From contig JAXHLQ010000001.1 of assembly GCA_034522175.1 (NCBI GenBank), positions 806,001 to 870,000 on the forward strand: 64,000 nt of DNA, read 5' to 3'. The stretch comes from JAIPDZ01 sp034522175. Lineage in GTDB: Bacteria; Desulfobacterota; DSM-4660; Desulfatiglandales; Desulfatiglandaceae. Under the pieces are notes generated by a model. That model ran no database searches and was not told where the DNA came from. It saw only the letters and a program-made list of their open reading frames with translations. Both the position numbers and the translations under genes were made by a program. Shown in pieces: positions 17,236 through 26,572 of the stretch. How positions within the stretch are numbered: the first letter of the stretch is position 1; every line of letters begins with the position of its first letter.

Positions 17236-19929
17236 ATGAATCGAGATCTATTCCATAAGGCCATCAGTCTATTTAGGCGTAAGAGCCTGGCGACCCGGTT
17301 GACCTGGGTTTCCATATTGATGGTCACCCTGGCCTTGATTGCTCTGGGTTCAGGTCTGATATTTATCGCCCACACGACCCAGCGGGACTGCGCTTTTCGG
17401 CTACAGCAGCAAACTGCCGAACGGGTTTCCCAGCTCATTTCAGACTATATGGCTCGGACAGTGGATCGACTGGTCTTTTTTTTGGAAAGTACACCGCTGG
17501 CCTCGCAATCGCCCGAACAGCAAAGGACCGCTGTAGAAAACCTGCTGATTACCAGCCTCCCCCTGTACAGCCAGATCTCCATACTGGATGAGGAAGGAAA
17601 TGAGGTAAACAAAATATCCCGCTTCCATACCTTTCTGCCCGGAGAACTGATTAACCAGGCTCAAAGTCCTCCCTTCCTGACTTCCATAAGGGGCGACAGA
17701 TATATGGGACCGGTCGCTTTTTTCGAGGATGCCGGCCTTTTGTTTGTTTCGATTGCCCTGCCTATAAAAACACAAACAGGTAGAATAACAGGTGTAATAA
17801 TCGCTGAAGTCAATGTCAGCCATCTATGGCAGCGTGTGGCGCGTATCAGGGTTGGCCAGAGCGGTTATGCCTATCTTGTGGATATGAAGGGCCGGTTTGT
17901 TGCCTATCAAAAGCCCGCCCAGGTGCTGCAGAGGTATGGAGAAGATATGAAGAGAATGCCTCCCGTGTCCGAGTTTGTCGTCCGCGGCCAGGGGGAGACA
18001 GGTCAGGTTCAAGAGTATCAGGGGCTGGTCAATGAAGAAGTCATCGGCGTCTATGCCCCCATCAAGGGCACCGCTTGGGCCGTATTGGTCGAACAACCGA
18101 CACGTGAAGCTTATGCCGGCATACGGGAAATGCAGAAGTATCTCTTTGGGCTCATGGCGCTTTGCATCATATTGGCAGGGGGAGGCGGTTTTTATGTCTC
18201 CCGACGGCTTATTGGCCCGATTCGAAACCTAACTGAGGCTGCGCAGCGATTTGGAACCGGGGACCTTGAGACCGAGTTCATCTATGTACAAAGGGAGGAT
18301 GAAGTAGGGGTATTGTCCCATGCGTTTAAAAAAATGCAAAAGGAGTTGCGTGACCTGTATGCGGGCCTCAAGGGAAAAATAGAAGAGCTCGAGATTATGC
18401 AGAATGCGTTGCGGGAGAGCGAGGAGAAATACCGAACCATCCTTGAAAGCATTGAAGATGGGTATTATGAGGTTGATATTTACGGCAACTTCACCTTTTT
18501 CAATGACTCACTTTGCGAGATTTACGGATATTCCAGAGACGAGCTCATGGGGACGAATATCCGGATGCCTACGGATCAGGAGACCACGAAGCGGGGGTAT
18601 GAGGTCTTCAACAATGTATATACCACGGGTAGACCTGAGAAAGGTTTCGAATGGGCGGTTCTTCGAAAAGACGGCGCCAAAGGCGTTGTAGAGGCCTCTG
18701 TGTCACTCAGAAGGGATGCGGAAGGAAAGCCAATAGGGTTTAGGGGTATTGTCAGGGATATTTCCGAGAAACGGAGACTTGAAGCCCAACTCCAGCAGGC
18801 CCAGAAGATGGAGGCCGTCGCCACCCTGACCGGCGGCATCGCCCATGACTACAACAACCTCCTTTCCATCATCGTGGGCAATCTGGGTCTGGCGATGCAG
18901 GAAGCGGAACCGGGATCTGATCTAACCGCTTTTTTGGCTGAAGCCGAGAAGGCGTCCCGCAAGGTGGGAAACCTGACCCATGAACTCATGGCCCTTTCCA
19001 GAGGCGGGGCGATGGTCAAGGAAGTGGGTCCTTTGAAGGAAATTCTGCGCAGTGCCGCAAGTACTGTTCCCCCTGACCCCGGCGTTTCGTTCAATGAATC
19101 CATTTCAGATGATCTTTGGCCGGTTCCCCATGATTCCCGTAAAATGGAGGCCGTTTTCAGGAATGTGCTGACCAACGCGGTGGAGGCCATGCCTGATGGC
19201 GGGACCCTCAATATTTCAGCCGAAAACCTGCGGGTGGAAGATGACCAGACCGATCGCGGCCTTCCGCCGAAGGCAGGCGATTATGTGAAGATCACCATTG
19301 AGGATCAGGGGAGGGGTATTCCGGAAGATGTCCTGGATAAGCTCTTTGATCCCTATTTTTCCACCAAACCCATGGGGGTACAGAAGGGGATGGGCTTGGG
19401 GCTGGCCACGGCATATGCCATCGTCAAGAGACATGATGGGCATATCTCTATAAACTCAACGCCTGGGGTGGGGACCACGGTTTCCATTTATTTGCCCGCC
19501 GCCGAGAGAGAAGTCCCCAAAGAAGAAAGGAAGAAAGTCGAGTCAATGACAGTGCCCGGTGTCAGGGTGTTGGTGATGGATGATGAAGAAATGCTGAGAA
19601 ACCTCGTGCAGCAGATGTTAACCCGACTGGGGTATGAAATAAAAACCGTGAAAGACGGCGTTGAGGCCATCGAGGCATATGGAAATGGATTGGATTCCCA
19701 TGAACCTTTTGACGCGGTCATTCTGGACCTTACGGTTAAAGGAGGCATGGGAGGAGAACAAACCATTCAAGAATTGGTCAAAATCGATCCGGATATCAAG
19801 GCCATTGCGTCCAGCGGGTATTCCAATGATCCGGTCATGGCAGATCCCGAGAAGTACGGATTCAAGACCGCACTGGCAAAACCCTATGAGATGAAGCGCC
19901 TGAAAGAGACACTCAAAAAGGTCCTGTGA
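17236..19929 (+). CDS. Membrane hybrid histidine kinase: dCache-HAMP-PAS-HisKA-HATPase-REC
   Basis: An intact 897-residue kinase. An N-terminal membrane helix (VSILMVTLALIALGSGLIF) and a second near residue 305 (FGLMALCIILAGGGGFYV) flank a roughly 250-residue periplasmic dCache-type sensor. Then come HAMP (IGPIRNLTEAAQRFGTGDLE), a coiled coil, PAS (YRTILESIEDGYYEVDIYG), HisKA with the phospho-His (TLTGGIAHDYNNLLSII), HATPase motifs (NVLTNAVEAMPDGG, DQGRGIPED, GMGLGLATAYAIV) and a receiver domain (VRVLVMDDEEML; ILDLTVKGGMGGEQ). The LivK-like lipoprotein gene ends 8 bp upstream, so the two are probably co-expressed and may form one sensory unit. No output regulator is adjacent; phosphotransfer to the HTH-REC protein is only a guess. 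Confidence 0.92.
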   Translation: MNRDLFHKAISLFRRKSLATRLTWVSILMVTLALIALGSGLIFIAHTTQRDCAFRLQQQTAERVSQLISDYMARTVDRLVFFLESTPLASQSPEQQRTAVENLLITSLPLYSQISILDEEGNEVNKISRFHTFLPGELINQAQSPPFLTSIRGDRYMGPVAFFEDAGLLFVSIALPIKTQTGRITGVIIAEVNVSHLWQRVARIRVGQSGYAYLVDMKGRFVAYQKPAQVLQRYGEDMKRMPPVSEFVVRGQGETGQVQEYQGLVNEEVIGVYAPIKGTAWAVLVEQPTREAYAGIREMQKYLFGLMALCIILAGGGGFYVSRRLIGPIRNLTEAAQRFGTGDLETEFIYVQREDEVGVLSHAFKKMQKELRDLYAGLKGKIEELEIMQNALRESEEKYRTILESIEDGYYEVDIYGNFTFFNDSLCEIYGYSRDELMGTNIRMPTDQETTKRGYEVFNNVYTTGRPEKGFEWAVLRKDGAKGVVEASVSLRRDAEGKPIGFRGIVRDISEKRRLEAQLQQAQKMEAVATLTGGIAHDYNNLLSIIVGNLGLAMQEAEPGSDLTAFLAEAEKASRKVGNLTHELMALSRGGAMVKEVGPLKEILRSAASTVPPDPGVSFNESISDDLWPVPHDSRKMEAVFRNVLTNAVEAMPDGGTLNISAENLRVEDDQTDRGLPPKAGDYVKITIEDQGRGIPEDVLDKLFDPYFSTKPMGVQKGMGLGLATAYAIVKRHDGHISINSTPGVGTTVSIYLPAAEREVPKEERKKVESMTVPGVRVLVMDDEEMLRNLVQQMLTRLGYEIKTVKDGVEAIEAYGNGLDSHEPFDAVILDLTVKGGMGGEQTIQELVKIDPDIKAIASSGYSNDPVMADPEKYGFKTALAKPYEMKRLKETLKKVL

Positions 19930-20090
19930 GTGAGGGATCGATTTACCAGCCTCACAAAATTCGGTATCCCAAAACGGAAGTTTACGATGCCAAGCCTGCC
20001 GTATCACCTATATTCAGCCAACGAAACCATCCCTATAAGTCGGAGATAACGGACATTCGCGGGGTCCGAAAGAGAGATGCCGCTGACGTT

Positions 20091-20330
20091 ATGAAGATAA
20101 CCATGGAGCATGTGGCATTAAAAGAAGCTGAGACTCGACTCGCCGAACTGATCGGCCTGGCAGCCAGGGGGGAAGAAGTTATCATAACGAAAGAGGACGG
20201 CTCGGGTTTCAAAATCATCCCCCTTCCCAATAAGCGACCGTACCCCAAATTTGGGAGCGCCGCCGGACTGGTTGAAATGTCAGATGATTTTGATGAACCT
20301 CTCAATGATTTCGAGGAATATATGCCGTGA
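20091..20330 (+). CDS. Phd/YefM-like antitoxin
   Basis: The conserved part begins at ATG 20091 (an ATG at 20103 is also possible); a longer open frame upstream overlaps the kinase stop and does not look conserved. The 79-residue product has the small Phd/YefM-type layout: an N-terminal DNA-binding segment (VALKEAETRLAELIGLAARGEEVIIT) and an acidic C-terminal tail (EMSDDFDEPLNDFEEYM) that would wrap the toxin. Its stop overlaps the GTG start of the PIN-domain gene. Function as antitoxin follows from family and position. Confidence 0.82.
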   Translation: MKITMEHVALKEAETRLAELIGLAARGEEVIITKEDGSGFKIIPLPNKRPYPKFGSAAGLVEMSDDFDEPLNDFEEYMP

Positions 20331-20731
20331 GACTTCTGCTTGACACGCATACATTCATTTGGTTTATCGGAGGCGATTCAAAACTGAGCGCTTATGCCCG
20401 GCAACTCATCGAAAACACAGAAAACGAAAGGCTGCTAAGCATCGCAAGCCTGTGGGAAATGTCGATCAAAGCCAGCATCGGCAGACTGAGGTTGAATACC
20501 ACCTTCCCGAATATGGTCAGAGATCATGTCATGGGCAATGCGCTGGATTTGTTGCCCATCCGTCCAGGGTATCTGGAAATTGTGAGGGCATTGGCTTTTC
20601 ATCACAAGGATCCGTTTGACCGCCTGATCATCGCACAGAGTCAGTCGGAAAACCTGCCGGTTCTCAGCCTGGACCAGGTGTTTGATGATTATGAAGGCGT
20701 TCAGCGCATTTGGGATTTGCAGACTGTATGA
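20327..20731 (+). CDS. vapC: VapC-like PIN-domain ribonuclease toxin
   Basis: A 134-residue PIN-domain protein starting with GTG at 20327, overlapping the antitoxin stop by 4 bases. Acidic catalytic positions are visible: LLLDTHTFIWF (first Asp), SIASLWEMSIK (Glu), KDPFDRLIIAQSQ (Asp) and LSLDQVFDDY. The length and the DTHTFIW and PFDRLLIAQ-type motifs match VapC toxins, which cut specific tRNA or rRNA. Paired with the adjacent Phd-like antitoxin it forms a type II toxin-antitoxin module. Confidence 0.9.
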   Translation: MRLLLDTHTFIWFIGGDSKLSAYARQLIENTENERLLSIASLWEMSIKASIGRLRLNTTFPNMVRDHVMGNALDLLPIRPGYLEIVRALAFHHKDPFDRLIIAQSQSENLPVLSLDQVFDDYEGVQRIWDLQTV

Positions 20732-20982
20732 GCGGCCTGATCCGGTGACGAAACCGCCGGCGGTTCTGCTTCGTTCTTCAAGCACATCCAAGCGCCCCAT
20801 TCCTACCCCCAAATGAAATCCCCGGTTGCTAAAAGCCCCTTTTCATTTTCTGAACAGGTCCCCTATCCCTCACTTCAGCCCCGCTCTGCATAGATCGTTA
20901 AGAAGCTTCTCCAAATCCGCCTGATTCTTGTAAGGATACATCTTTGCCAGGTAACCAAGAGACGGGGGTTGCGGTCGATAAA
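20732..20982. other. Intergenic stretch with an unrecognised minus-strand fragment
   Basis: No confident gene. On the minus strand a short open frame ending at about 20872 would read LGYLAKMYPYKNQADLEKLL and ends NDLCRAGLK; it looks coding-like, but is too short to assign and lacks a start with a ribosome site. It may be the end of a lost gene next to the RAYT fragment. Confidence 0.3.
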
Positions 20983-21170
20983 GGTCATTGGGTTATGATC
21001 AGGGGAATAGAGCGTCGAAAGATATTCATAAACGACAGGGATCGAGAGGATTTTCTTGATCGTCCGGCAAAACTCCTGCCGGCGTCCCGCTTCTCACATG
21101 TCACCGAATGCCCCGTATGCTGCCATGACCTTCTTGTCCGGGTCGGACAGGAGTCGGAAAGGGGGATTGT
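20983..21170 (+). pseudogene. Remnant of a REP-associated tyrosine (Y1/RAYT) transposase
   Basis: The frame reads GHWVMIRGIERRKIFINDRD, then REDFLDRPAKLLP and CCHDLLVRVGQES. This matches the N-terminal half of RAYT/IS200-like transposases (H-x-x-x-RG-ERR-IF-D-DR--FL-RL, then NH-HLL-R-G). The His-x-His metal motif is corrupted to CCHDLL, there is no proper start and the C-terminal half is missing, so it cannot be functional. Confidence 0.65.
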
Positions 21171-21255
21171 TTTGCTCTTCTCCTTTCTGAGATGTTGGGT
21201 CGATCGACCCGCATGGTGACGTCGGGATCATCCGACACGTTCACGATTTACGGGT

Positions 21256-23058
21256 TCAGCTGAAATAGGCCGACCCCATTTCCAGGGTAAGCCCGTCGGC
21301 ATCGATGATGCTTCTTATGAGTCCATCTGTCTTGGGCAGCTCATAACCGAAGAAAAATCGAAGGGTGTACAACTTGCCCTGATAGAAATTTTGCGCCTTG
21401 TCGGATGAGGCCCCTTCCAACCCCTCGATAGCCTTGATGCCCTGTTTGAGCCACTGCCAGGCAATGGCCACAATTCCGAAGCACTCCAGATACAGGGTCG
21501 CATCGGCAAGGAAACGCTCAGGGTCGCCTTTGGCGGCGAGACCCTTGAGGTGGTCGGTGACGTCCTCCAGCCGGATCAGGGCCTTTTCGAGGGCCTCGGC
21601 ATGGGAACGCAGCTGCTCGTTTTGCATCGTCTCAGAGATGGTTTTTCGAACTTCCTCAGCATATAACTTGAACGTCTTCCCCTCCTTCATCATAATTTTT
21701 CGACCCAAAAGGTCCATACCCTGGATCCCGGTGGTGCCCTCGTGAATCGGATGAATGCGGGCATCGCGGTAATATTGTTCCAAGGGGAATTCATCACAAA
21801 AACCGTAACCGCCCAAAACCTGGAGTCCCTGGCTCACCGAAAGGATGCCCATTTCCGAGGGATAGCTCTTGGCCACCCCCGTGAGGAGATCCAGGAGCAG
21901 GGCGTAGCGCTCCGATTCCGCGCCTTTTACCATCTGTTTCATGTCCGCATAGCGCCCGCACTGAAGGATCAGGGAGAGGGAGCCCTCCACAACCGCCCGC
22001 TGAAAGAGGAGCATCCGTTTCACGTCAGCGTGTTGGATGATCGGCACCTGTGCAAGGGCGGGATCCTTTGCGCCGGGGGATCTCCCCTGGGGGCGCTCAC
22101 GGGCATATTCCAGTGAGGCGTGGTACGCGGCAGAGGCTATGGCTGCGGCTCCCAATCCAACATCGATGCGCGCCTCGTTCATCATCTGAAACATGTAGGC
22201 AAGGCCATGATGAGCCTTTCCCACCAGATATCCGTGACAGTCGTCATTTTCACCGAGGCTCAACTGGGTGAGCGGGGTCCCGCGGTACCCCAGCTTGTGA
22301 TAGATGCCGGCCACATGAACATCGTTTGACACCAGTTCTCCGGCCTCGTCGATGCGTTTCTTGGGGACCACAAACAGGGAAATCCCCTTGACGCCGGCCG
22401 GGGCCCCCTTGATCCGGACCAGCATGAGGTGAACCACATTTCCCACCCCGTCATGATCGCCTGCGGAGATGAAGATCTTCTGGCCCCGTATCCGATAGTC
22501 CCCCTGTTCGGTGGGTTCGGCCTGGGTGGTGATATCCGACAGGGAACTTCCGGCCTGGGGTTCGGTCAGGGCCATGGTACCCTGCCATTCACCGGAATAC
22601 ATCTTTGGGATAAATGTGTGGATGAGTTCCTCTGAGCCGAAGGACTCAATAAGGTGGGCCGCCCCGGCAGTAAGCAGCGGATAAACAGACGCCGAGTAAT
22701 TGGCGGCCGAGAAGATGAACCGGCAGATGGAGGTGACGAGGATGGGGAGCTGCTGGCCATCCCGTTCAAAGGGTGCATTGGCCGCGATCCATCCGCCTTC
22801 ACCGCAGGCCTTCATGAACTCCTTCACCTTGGGATGAACCCTCACCTCCCCGTCAATGAGTTCAGGGGGCATCTGGTCCATTTCCCGAAAGCAGGGGAAC
22901 AGCAGGTCGCGCCCCATTTTCAGGGCCGTCTCCAGGACCATGTCAAAGGTCTCGCGGCTGTGTTCTTCAAAATACGGATACTTACACAGGTCCTCGGCAT
23001 CAAAGATCTCATAGAGCAGAAATTTCAGGTCCCTTTCATTCACAAATTTGTCTGCCAA
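21256..23058 (-). CDS. Long acyl-CoA dehydrogenase (about 600-residue type)
   Basis: A 600-residue flavoprotein of the acyl-CoA dehydrogenase family with the extra N- and C-terminal domains of the large bacterial class. Landmarks: an N-terminal helical module (NERDLKFLLYEIFDAEDL), substrate/FAD motif MALTEPQAGSSLSDI, GQKIFISAGDHDGVGNVVHL, catalytic-base region YYRDARIHPIHEGTTGIQG, and an extended C-terminal helical domain. It introduces a 2,3-double bond into an acyl-CoA, passing electrons to ETF. It is transcribed toward lower coordinates, separately from or at the end of the TRAP/ligase block; a small cysteine protein lies between. Chain-length specificity cannot be read from sequence alone. 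Confidence 0.92.
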   Translation of the reverse strand: MADKFVNERDLKFLLYEIFDAEDLCKYPYFEEHSRETFDMVLETALKMGRDLLFPCFREMDQMPPELIDGEVRVHPKVKEFMKACGEGGWIAANAPFERDGQQLPILVTSICRFIFSAANYSASVYPLLTAGAAHLIESFGSEELIHTFIPKMYSGEWQGTMALTEPQAGSSLSDITTQAEPTEQGDYRIRGQKIFISAGDHDGVGNVVHLMLVRIKGAPAGVKGISLFVVPKKRIDEAGELVSNDVHVAGIYHKLGYRGTPLTQLSLGENDDCHGYLVGKAHHGLAYMFQMMNEARIDVGLGAAAIASAAYHASLEYARERPQGRSPGAKDPALAQVPIIQHADVKRMLLFQRAVVEGSLSLILQCGRYADMKQMVKGAESERYALLLDLLTGVAKSYPSEMGILSVSQGLQVLGGYGFCDEFPLEQYYRDARIHPIHEGTTGIQGMDLLGRKIMMKEGKTFKLYAEEVRKTISETMQNEQLRSHAEALEKALIRLEDVTDHLKGLAAKGDPERFLADATLYLECFGIVAIAWQWLKQGIKAIEGLEGASSDKAQNFYQGKLYTLRFFFGYELPKTDGLIRSIIDADGLTLEMGSAYFS

Positions 23059-23133
23059 AACGGTTTCCTCCCTTTTCCATTATTTGCCCACCTCGCTTGC
23101 TTTGTGTTGAACCGGTCAGTTTCACCGCTCAAT

Positions 23134-23364
23134 TCATATTGTTTCGTATAACGCCCGATGCTCAGGAGGCATGGCTGCCTCCTCTGGAGAAAGGGCCTCC
23201 AGAGTGCCGTCGGGGTGTTGAAGGACGACACCGCTTTGGGTTAACAGATTGTACCGGTGTTTTCGGGTCTCTTTGTCCAAATGGCACACCAGCGAACAGT
23301 TGTTGCACGTATAGTTTTCGCGGTCAAGAGGCCTGAAAGCCTTTTTATTGAAACAAGGGGTCAT
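23134..23364 (-). CDS. Small cysteine-containing protein of unknown function
   Basis: A 76-residue open frame with a putative metal-binding knuckle YTCNNCSLVCHLD near its middle and a charged tail (EEAAMPPEHRALYETI). ATG 23364 is the only reasonable start. The composition and its position between acyl-CoA dehydrogenase and dehydrogenase debris suggest a real gene, possibly a zinc-ribbon or rubredoxin-like protein, but I do not recognise the family. Confidence 0.5.
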   Translation of the reverse strand: MTPCFNKKAFRPLDRENYTCNNCSLVCHLDKETRKHRYNLLTQSGVVLQHPDGTLEALSPEEAAMPPEHRALYETI

Positions 23365-23397
23365 CCATTAAACCGCCACGTCAAATTTCTTATTTGC

Positions 23398-23577
23398 TTA
23401 TAACCGTCCTCCGATTTTACCCTTCAAAACCACCCGGTCCAGGAGGAGCGGCACCTCTGTTGTGGGGCCGTACAGGCCGGGGAGGATCACGGTAGCGCCC
23501 GTGCCCGCAAGAGAAAGGCCCACCACAAACACAGGGCCGGCCCCCGATTCCTTTGCAGCCACCACACCGGTGAGACG
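23398..23577 (-). pseudogene. Fragment of a medium-chain (zinc-type) alcohol dehydrogenase with internal deletion
   Basis: The minus-strand frame reads GVVAAKESGAGPVFVVGLSL, matching the first strand and turn of the Rossmann domain of threonine-dehydrogenase-like MDR enzymes, and then goes directly to TVILPGLYGPTTEVPLLLDR followed by VVLKGKIGGRL, which corresponds to a region roughly 80-100 residues further on. Both ends are missing. It seems to be a leftover from a deleted gene. Confidence 0.55.
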
Positions 23578-23613
23578 TTAATTTGAGGCATTAAGTGGCA
23601 AGCCCTTAGAGGC

Positions 23614-24924
23614 CTATTGTCCGGCCATGAGCGAGGGCAAGTAGAGGGCCAGATCCGGCCACAGCATGACCACCATTAGGCAGATGGCCTGAAGGATGAC
23701 AAAGGGACCCACCGATCGATAGATGTCGGCCATGGAAATGGAAGGCGGTACTACCCCCTTCAAGATGAAGAGGTTGAAACCGAACGGTGGCGTGATGTAG
23801 GCCATCTCCATATTGATGGTAAAGAGGACGCCGAACCAGAGGGGGTCGAAGCTTAGCTGGGTGATGATGGGCACGAATATGGGCGTGGTCAGCAGGATGA
23901 TCCCGGCCGGGTCCAGAAACATGCCCAGTACAAAAAAGACGCTCTGGATTGAGAGCATGATAATCCAGCGATTGACCTCCAGGCCGACCACCCATTGCTG
24001 GACCATATCCTGTATACCCACAAAAGCCAGAAAATTGGTAAACGTAACGGCGCCGATGATAATCCAGAAAATCATGGCGCTCAGGTGGAGGGTCTCCATA
24101 CAGGCCTGGCGCAGCCGATTCCAGCTCAGGCGACGGTGCAGGGCCGCCGTTACGATAGCCCCGCCCGCGCCCACGGCAGCCGCTTCTGTGGGCGTGGCCA
24201 CCCCGGTGTAGATCACCCCCAACACCAGGAACACCAGGGCCACGGGCAAAATGACGCCTTTCAGGGAAACCAGCTTCTGAACCATGGTGTAGCGCTCTTC
24301 TATGGCGGGACCCAGTTCGGGGTTGAGCCAGCAACGGACACCGATGTAGATGATAAAGATCACGCTCATGAGGATGCCCGGAAGAATACCGCCTGCAAAG
24401 AGCTGACCGATGGAGACCTCGGCCATGGACCCGTAGAGGATCATGATAATGGAAGGGGGAATCAGAATGCCCAGCGCGCCCCCTGCATTGATGCATCCCA
24501 CCGCTATCACCCGATCATATTTTCTCTCGAGCATGGCAGGCAGGGCAATCAGGCCCATGGAGACCGTGGCCACCGAACTGATGCCGGCCATGGCGGCGAA
24601 GACGGCGCAGATCACCACGGTTCCCATGGCCAGTCCCCCCCGGAGTCCCCCCATCCACCGGTGAACAATCTCATACAGTTCGTCGGCCAGATCGCTGAAT
24701 TTGAGGACATTGGCCATGAGCACAAACAGCGGAATGGCCAGAAGAAGAAAGCTGGTTCCTTCCCCGTACGCTGAATTGTAAAGTACCATGAGCCCCTTGG
24801 GACCCCACAGAAAGAATATGCCCACGGCCGAAACCGTTAAAAGAGAGAAGGCAATGGGCACACCGATCAACAGCAGCACGACCAGGGCGCCGAAGATCAT
24901 CAGGGACAAAAGACCGATGCTCAT
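23614..24924 (-). CDS. dctM: TRAP transporter large permease
   Basis: Start ATG 24924 (MSIGLLSLMIFGALV) is chosen because it gives the standard 436-residue DctM length and overlaps the DctQ stop by 4 bases; the open frame continues 118 codons upstream without membrane character. The protein is a string of hydrophobic helices with family motifs PIAFSLL, AIPLFVLMANVL, GGLAMGTVVICAVFAAMAG, ALGILIPPS and PTEAAAVGA. DctM forms the Na+-coupled membrane pore of TRAP carboxylate importers. Genes for DctQ and DctP follow on the same strand upstream. Confidence 0.93.
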   Translation of the reverse strand: MSIGLLSLMIFGALVVLLLIGVPIAFSLLTVSAVGIFFLWGPKGLMVLYNSAYGEGTSFLLLAIPLFVLMANVLKFSDLADELYEIVHRWMGGLRGGLAMGTVVICAVFAAMAGISSVATVSMGLIALPAMLERKYDRVIAVGCINAGGALGILIPPSIIMILYGSMAEVSIGQLFAGGILPGILMSVIFIIYIGVRCWLNPELGPAIEERYTMVQKLVSLKGVILPVALVFLVLGVIYTGVATPTEAAAVGAGGAIVTAALHRRLSWNRLRQACMETLHLSAMIFWIIIGAVTFTNFLAFVGIQDMVQQWVVGLEVNRWIIMLSIQSVFFVLGMFLDPAGIILLTTPIFVPIITQLSFDPLWFGVLFTINMEMAYITPPFGFNLFILKGVVPPSISMADIYRSVGPFVILQAICLMVVMLWPDLALYLPSLMAGQ

Positions 24925-25442
24925 GAGGGGGCCTCTTTTCCATGGGTCCCGTGGGCAGATCGGATTGTCCCCAGGGCCTCCAGGGCATTGGACAGGGCCT
25001 GGAGGCCCAGAAAGAGGGCCCCCAGCGGAACCGTGGCCATGGACGGCCACAGGGGAAGTTCGGCGGCGGAAACCGAGGTCTGCCCGGTATGAAACGCCTC
25101 CACCGTCAGCATGGATCCATACCAGAAAATGGGGGCTGCAATAATGAACACGCATGCGCCGATGAAGATCTCCACCAGCGCCTGATATTTTTGGGGAAAT
25201 CGCACATGGAGGATATCCACACGGGTATGGCTGTACTTGCTCAGGGTATATCCGCCGCCAAACATCACCAGGGCGCACAAGAGATACTGATTGACCTCAT
25301 TGGCCCAGGTCGTCGGCGAATTAAACAGATAACGGGCGGTCACTTCCAGCAAAACAAGCCCGGTGATGACCAGGGTCAGGGGCGCTGAAACAGTGCCGAT
25401 GACTTGATTCGCGCTGTTTATGAGACGTATGAATCGGTTCAT
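24921..25442 (-). CDS. dctQ: TRAP transporter small permease
   Basis: A 173-residue protein with four hydrophobic helices (PLTLVITGLVLLEVTARY, YLLCALVMFGGGYTL, FIGACVFIIAAPIFWYG, ATVPLGALFLGLQAL) and the family segment FNSPTTWANEVNQYL. DctQ is the helical partner of DctM. The stop overlaps the DctM start by 4 bp and DctP lies 66 bp upstream, the normal dctPQM order. Confidence 0.92.
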   Translation of the reverse strand: MNRFIRLINSANQVIGTVSAPLTLVITGLVLLEVTARYLFNSPTTWANEVNQYLLCALVMFGGGYTLSKYSHTRVDILHVRFPQKYQALVEIFIGACVFIIAAPIFWYGSMLTVEAFHTGQTSVSAAELPLWPSMATVPLGALFLGLQALSNALEALGTIRSAHGTHGKEAPS

Positions 25443-25508
25443 TTATCTGTGTTTTCGCGGGATCCGATCAAAGATCCCGCGGTTTCAAGAACACTCGGGC
25501 GACGATGC

Positions 25509-26510
25509 CTACTCCACGCCTTTGGACTTGAGATGGTTTCGGAGGATCTCCACCAGCTTGGCCGAGTATGCTGATTTCTCGGCCTCTTTATCCCAGAGCG
25601 GATCCAATGCCTTGCGAAATCGTGCCACTTCATCCGCCGGCAGGGTAATGATCTTCACGCCGCGTTTTTCAGCCGCTTCAACCGCCTCCTGGTCGAAGGA
25701 GGGAGTCAATCTGAAGCTGCGTTCCATGGCCGCGATGGCCGCTTTTTTCACGGCAGTCTGTTGATCCTGGGGCAGGGACTGATAGGCTTTTTGATTCATA
25801 ACGATTTCGATGATGCCGGGGTGTGGAAAGCCGGTGCGGTGATGTAATCGAGGACTTCATAGAACTTGTATTTTTCGATGGTATACCAGGGGTAGTCGGT
25901 TCCATCGACTGTTCCCCGCTGCAAGGCCATATACTGCCTCGGCGCCGGCAATGGCGACGGCCGAGGCACCGAGCGCCTTGACGATCTTCGCCTCCATGCC
26001 CACGGCCCTGATCTTCTTGCCCTTCAGGTCTTCCAGCTTATGAATGGGGAACTTGGTCATGAGTCCCATGGTGGCCACGGAGACGGGGGCCAAATATTCG
26101 ACACCATGTTGGGCGACTGCGTCGGCCATGACTTTCATATACCCTTTGTTTAAAAGGACATCTTCCGCGTCTTTCGGATCCGACCAGTTAAATGGAAGCC
26201 ATTGGCAGTTAACCTCCGGCACAAGGCCTGCAAAGTAGAGCAAAGACCCTGAATAGCCATCGACCATTCCCTGCCGGACGGCGTCAAACGCCTCTTTGGT
26301 CTTGACCAGTTGACCCGGCCAGAAGACCTTGACCTTCACCTTACCCTGGGTGAGTTCCTCGACCTTATCGGCAAAGAACTGGGTGGACTGACCCGCATAG
26401 GCCGTCTGGGGATATGCGCACTGGACGCGCAGGGTCTTTGCCATGGCTGATGTGCTGAAAAATGCCACCGAAAAGGACAGACAAGCGAGCAACACGAGAA
26501 TCTTTTTCAT
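25509..26510 (-). pseudogene. dctP: TRAP transporter substrate-binding protein, with two compensating frameshifts
   Basis: ATG 26510 is preceded by AAAGGAG; the N-terminus is a signal peptide (ILVLLACLSFSVAFF, cleaved after AMA). The mature protein has DctP features: FADKVEELTQGKVKVKVFWP, LEDLKGKKIRAVGMEAKIV. After GAEA the frame changes (about 25934, one extra base) into MALQRGTVDGTDYPWYTIEK, and returns near 25817-25821 (one base missing) before IVMNQKAYQSLP. The frame-shifted segment is conserved in its own frame, so the two indels bracket about 38 codons. TRAP binding proteins capture C4-dicarboxylates or other organic acids; the acyl-CoA genes around suggest a fatty, dicarboxylic or aromatic acid. 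Confidence 0.85.
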
Positions 26511-26572
26511 ACCATTTCTCCTTTCTTGAGGCCGCCCTCAGGCGGCGGTTAGGGTTTCTCAATCACAGACAC

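Noticed and set aside
20872..20982. Short minus-strand frame reading LGYLAKMYPYKNQADLEKLL and beyond
   Set aside because: Coding-like but very short, without start or recognised family; described only as intergenic content.
25817..25936. Programmed frameshift in dctP
   Set aside because: Two indels bracket a short segment and no slippery site is evident; a sequencing or assembly artefact fits better.
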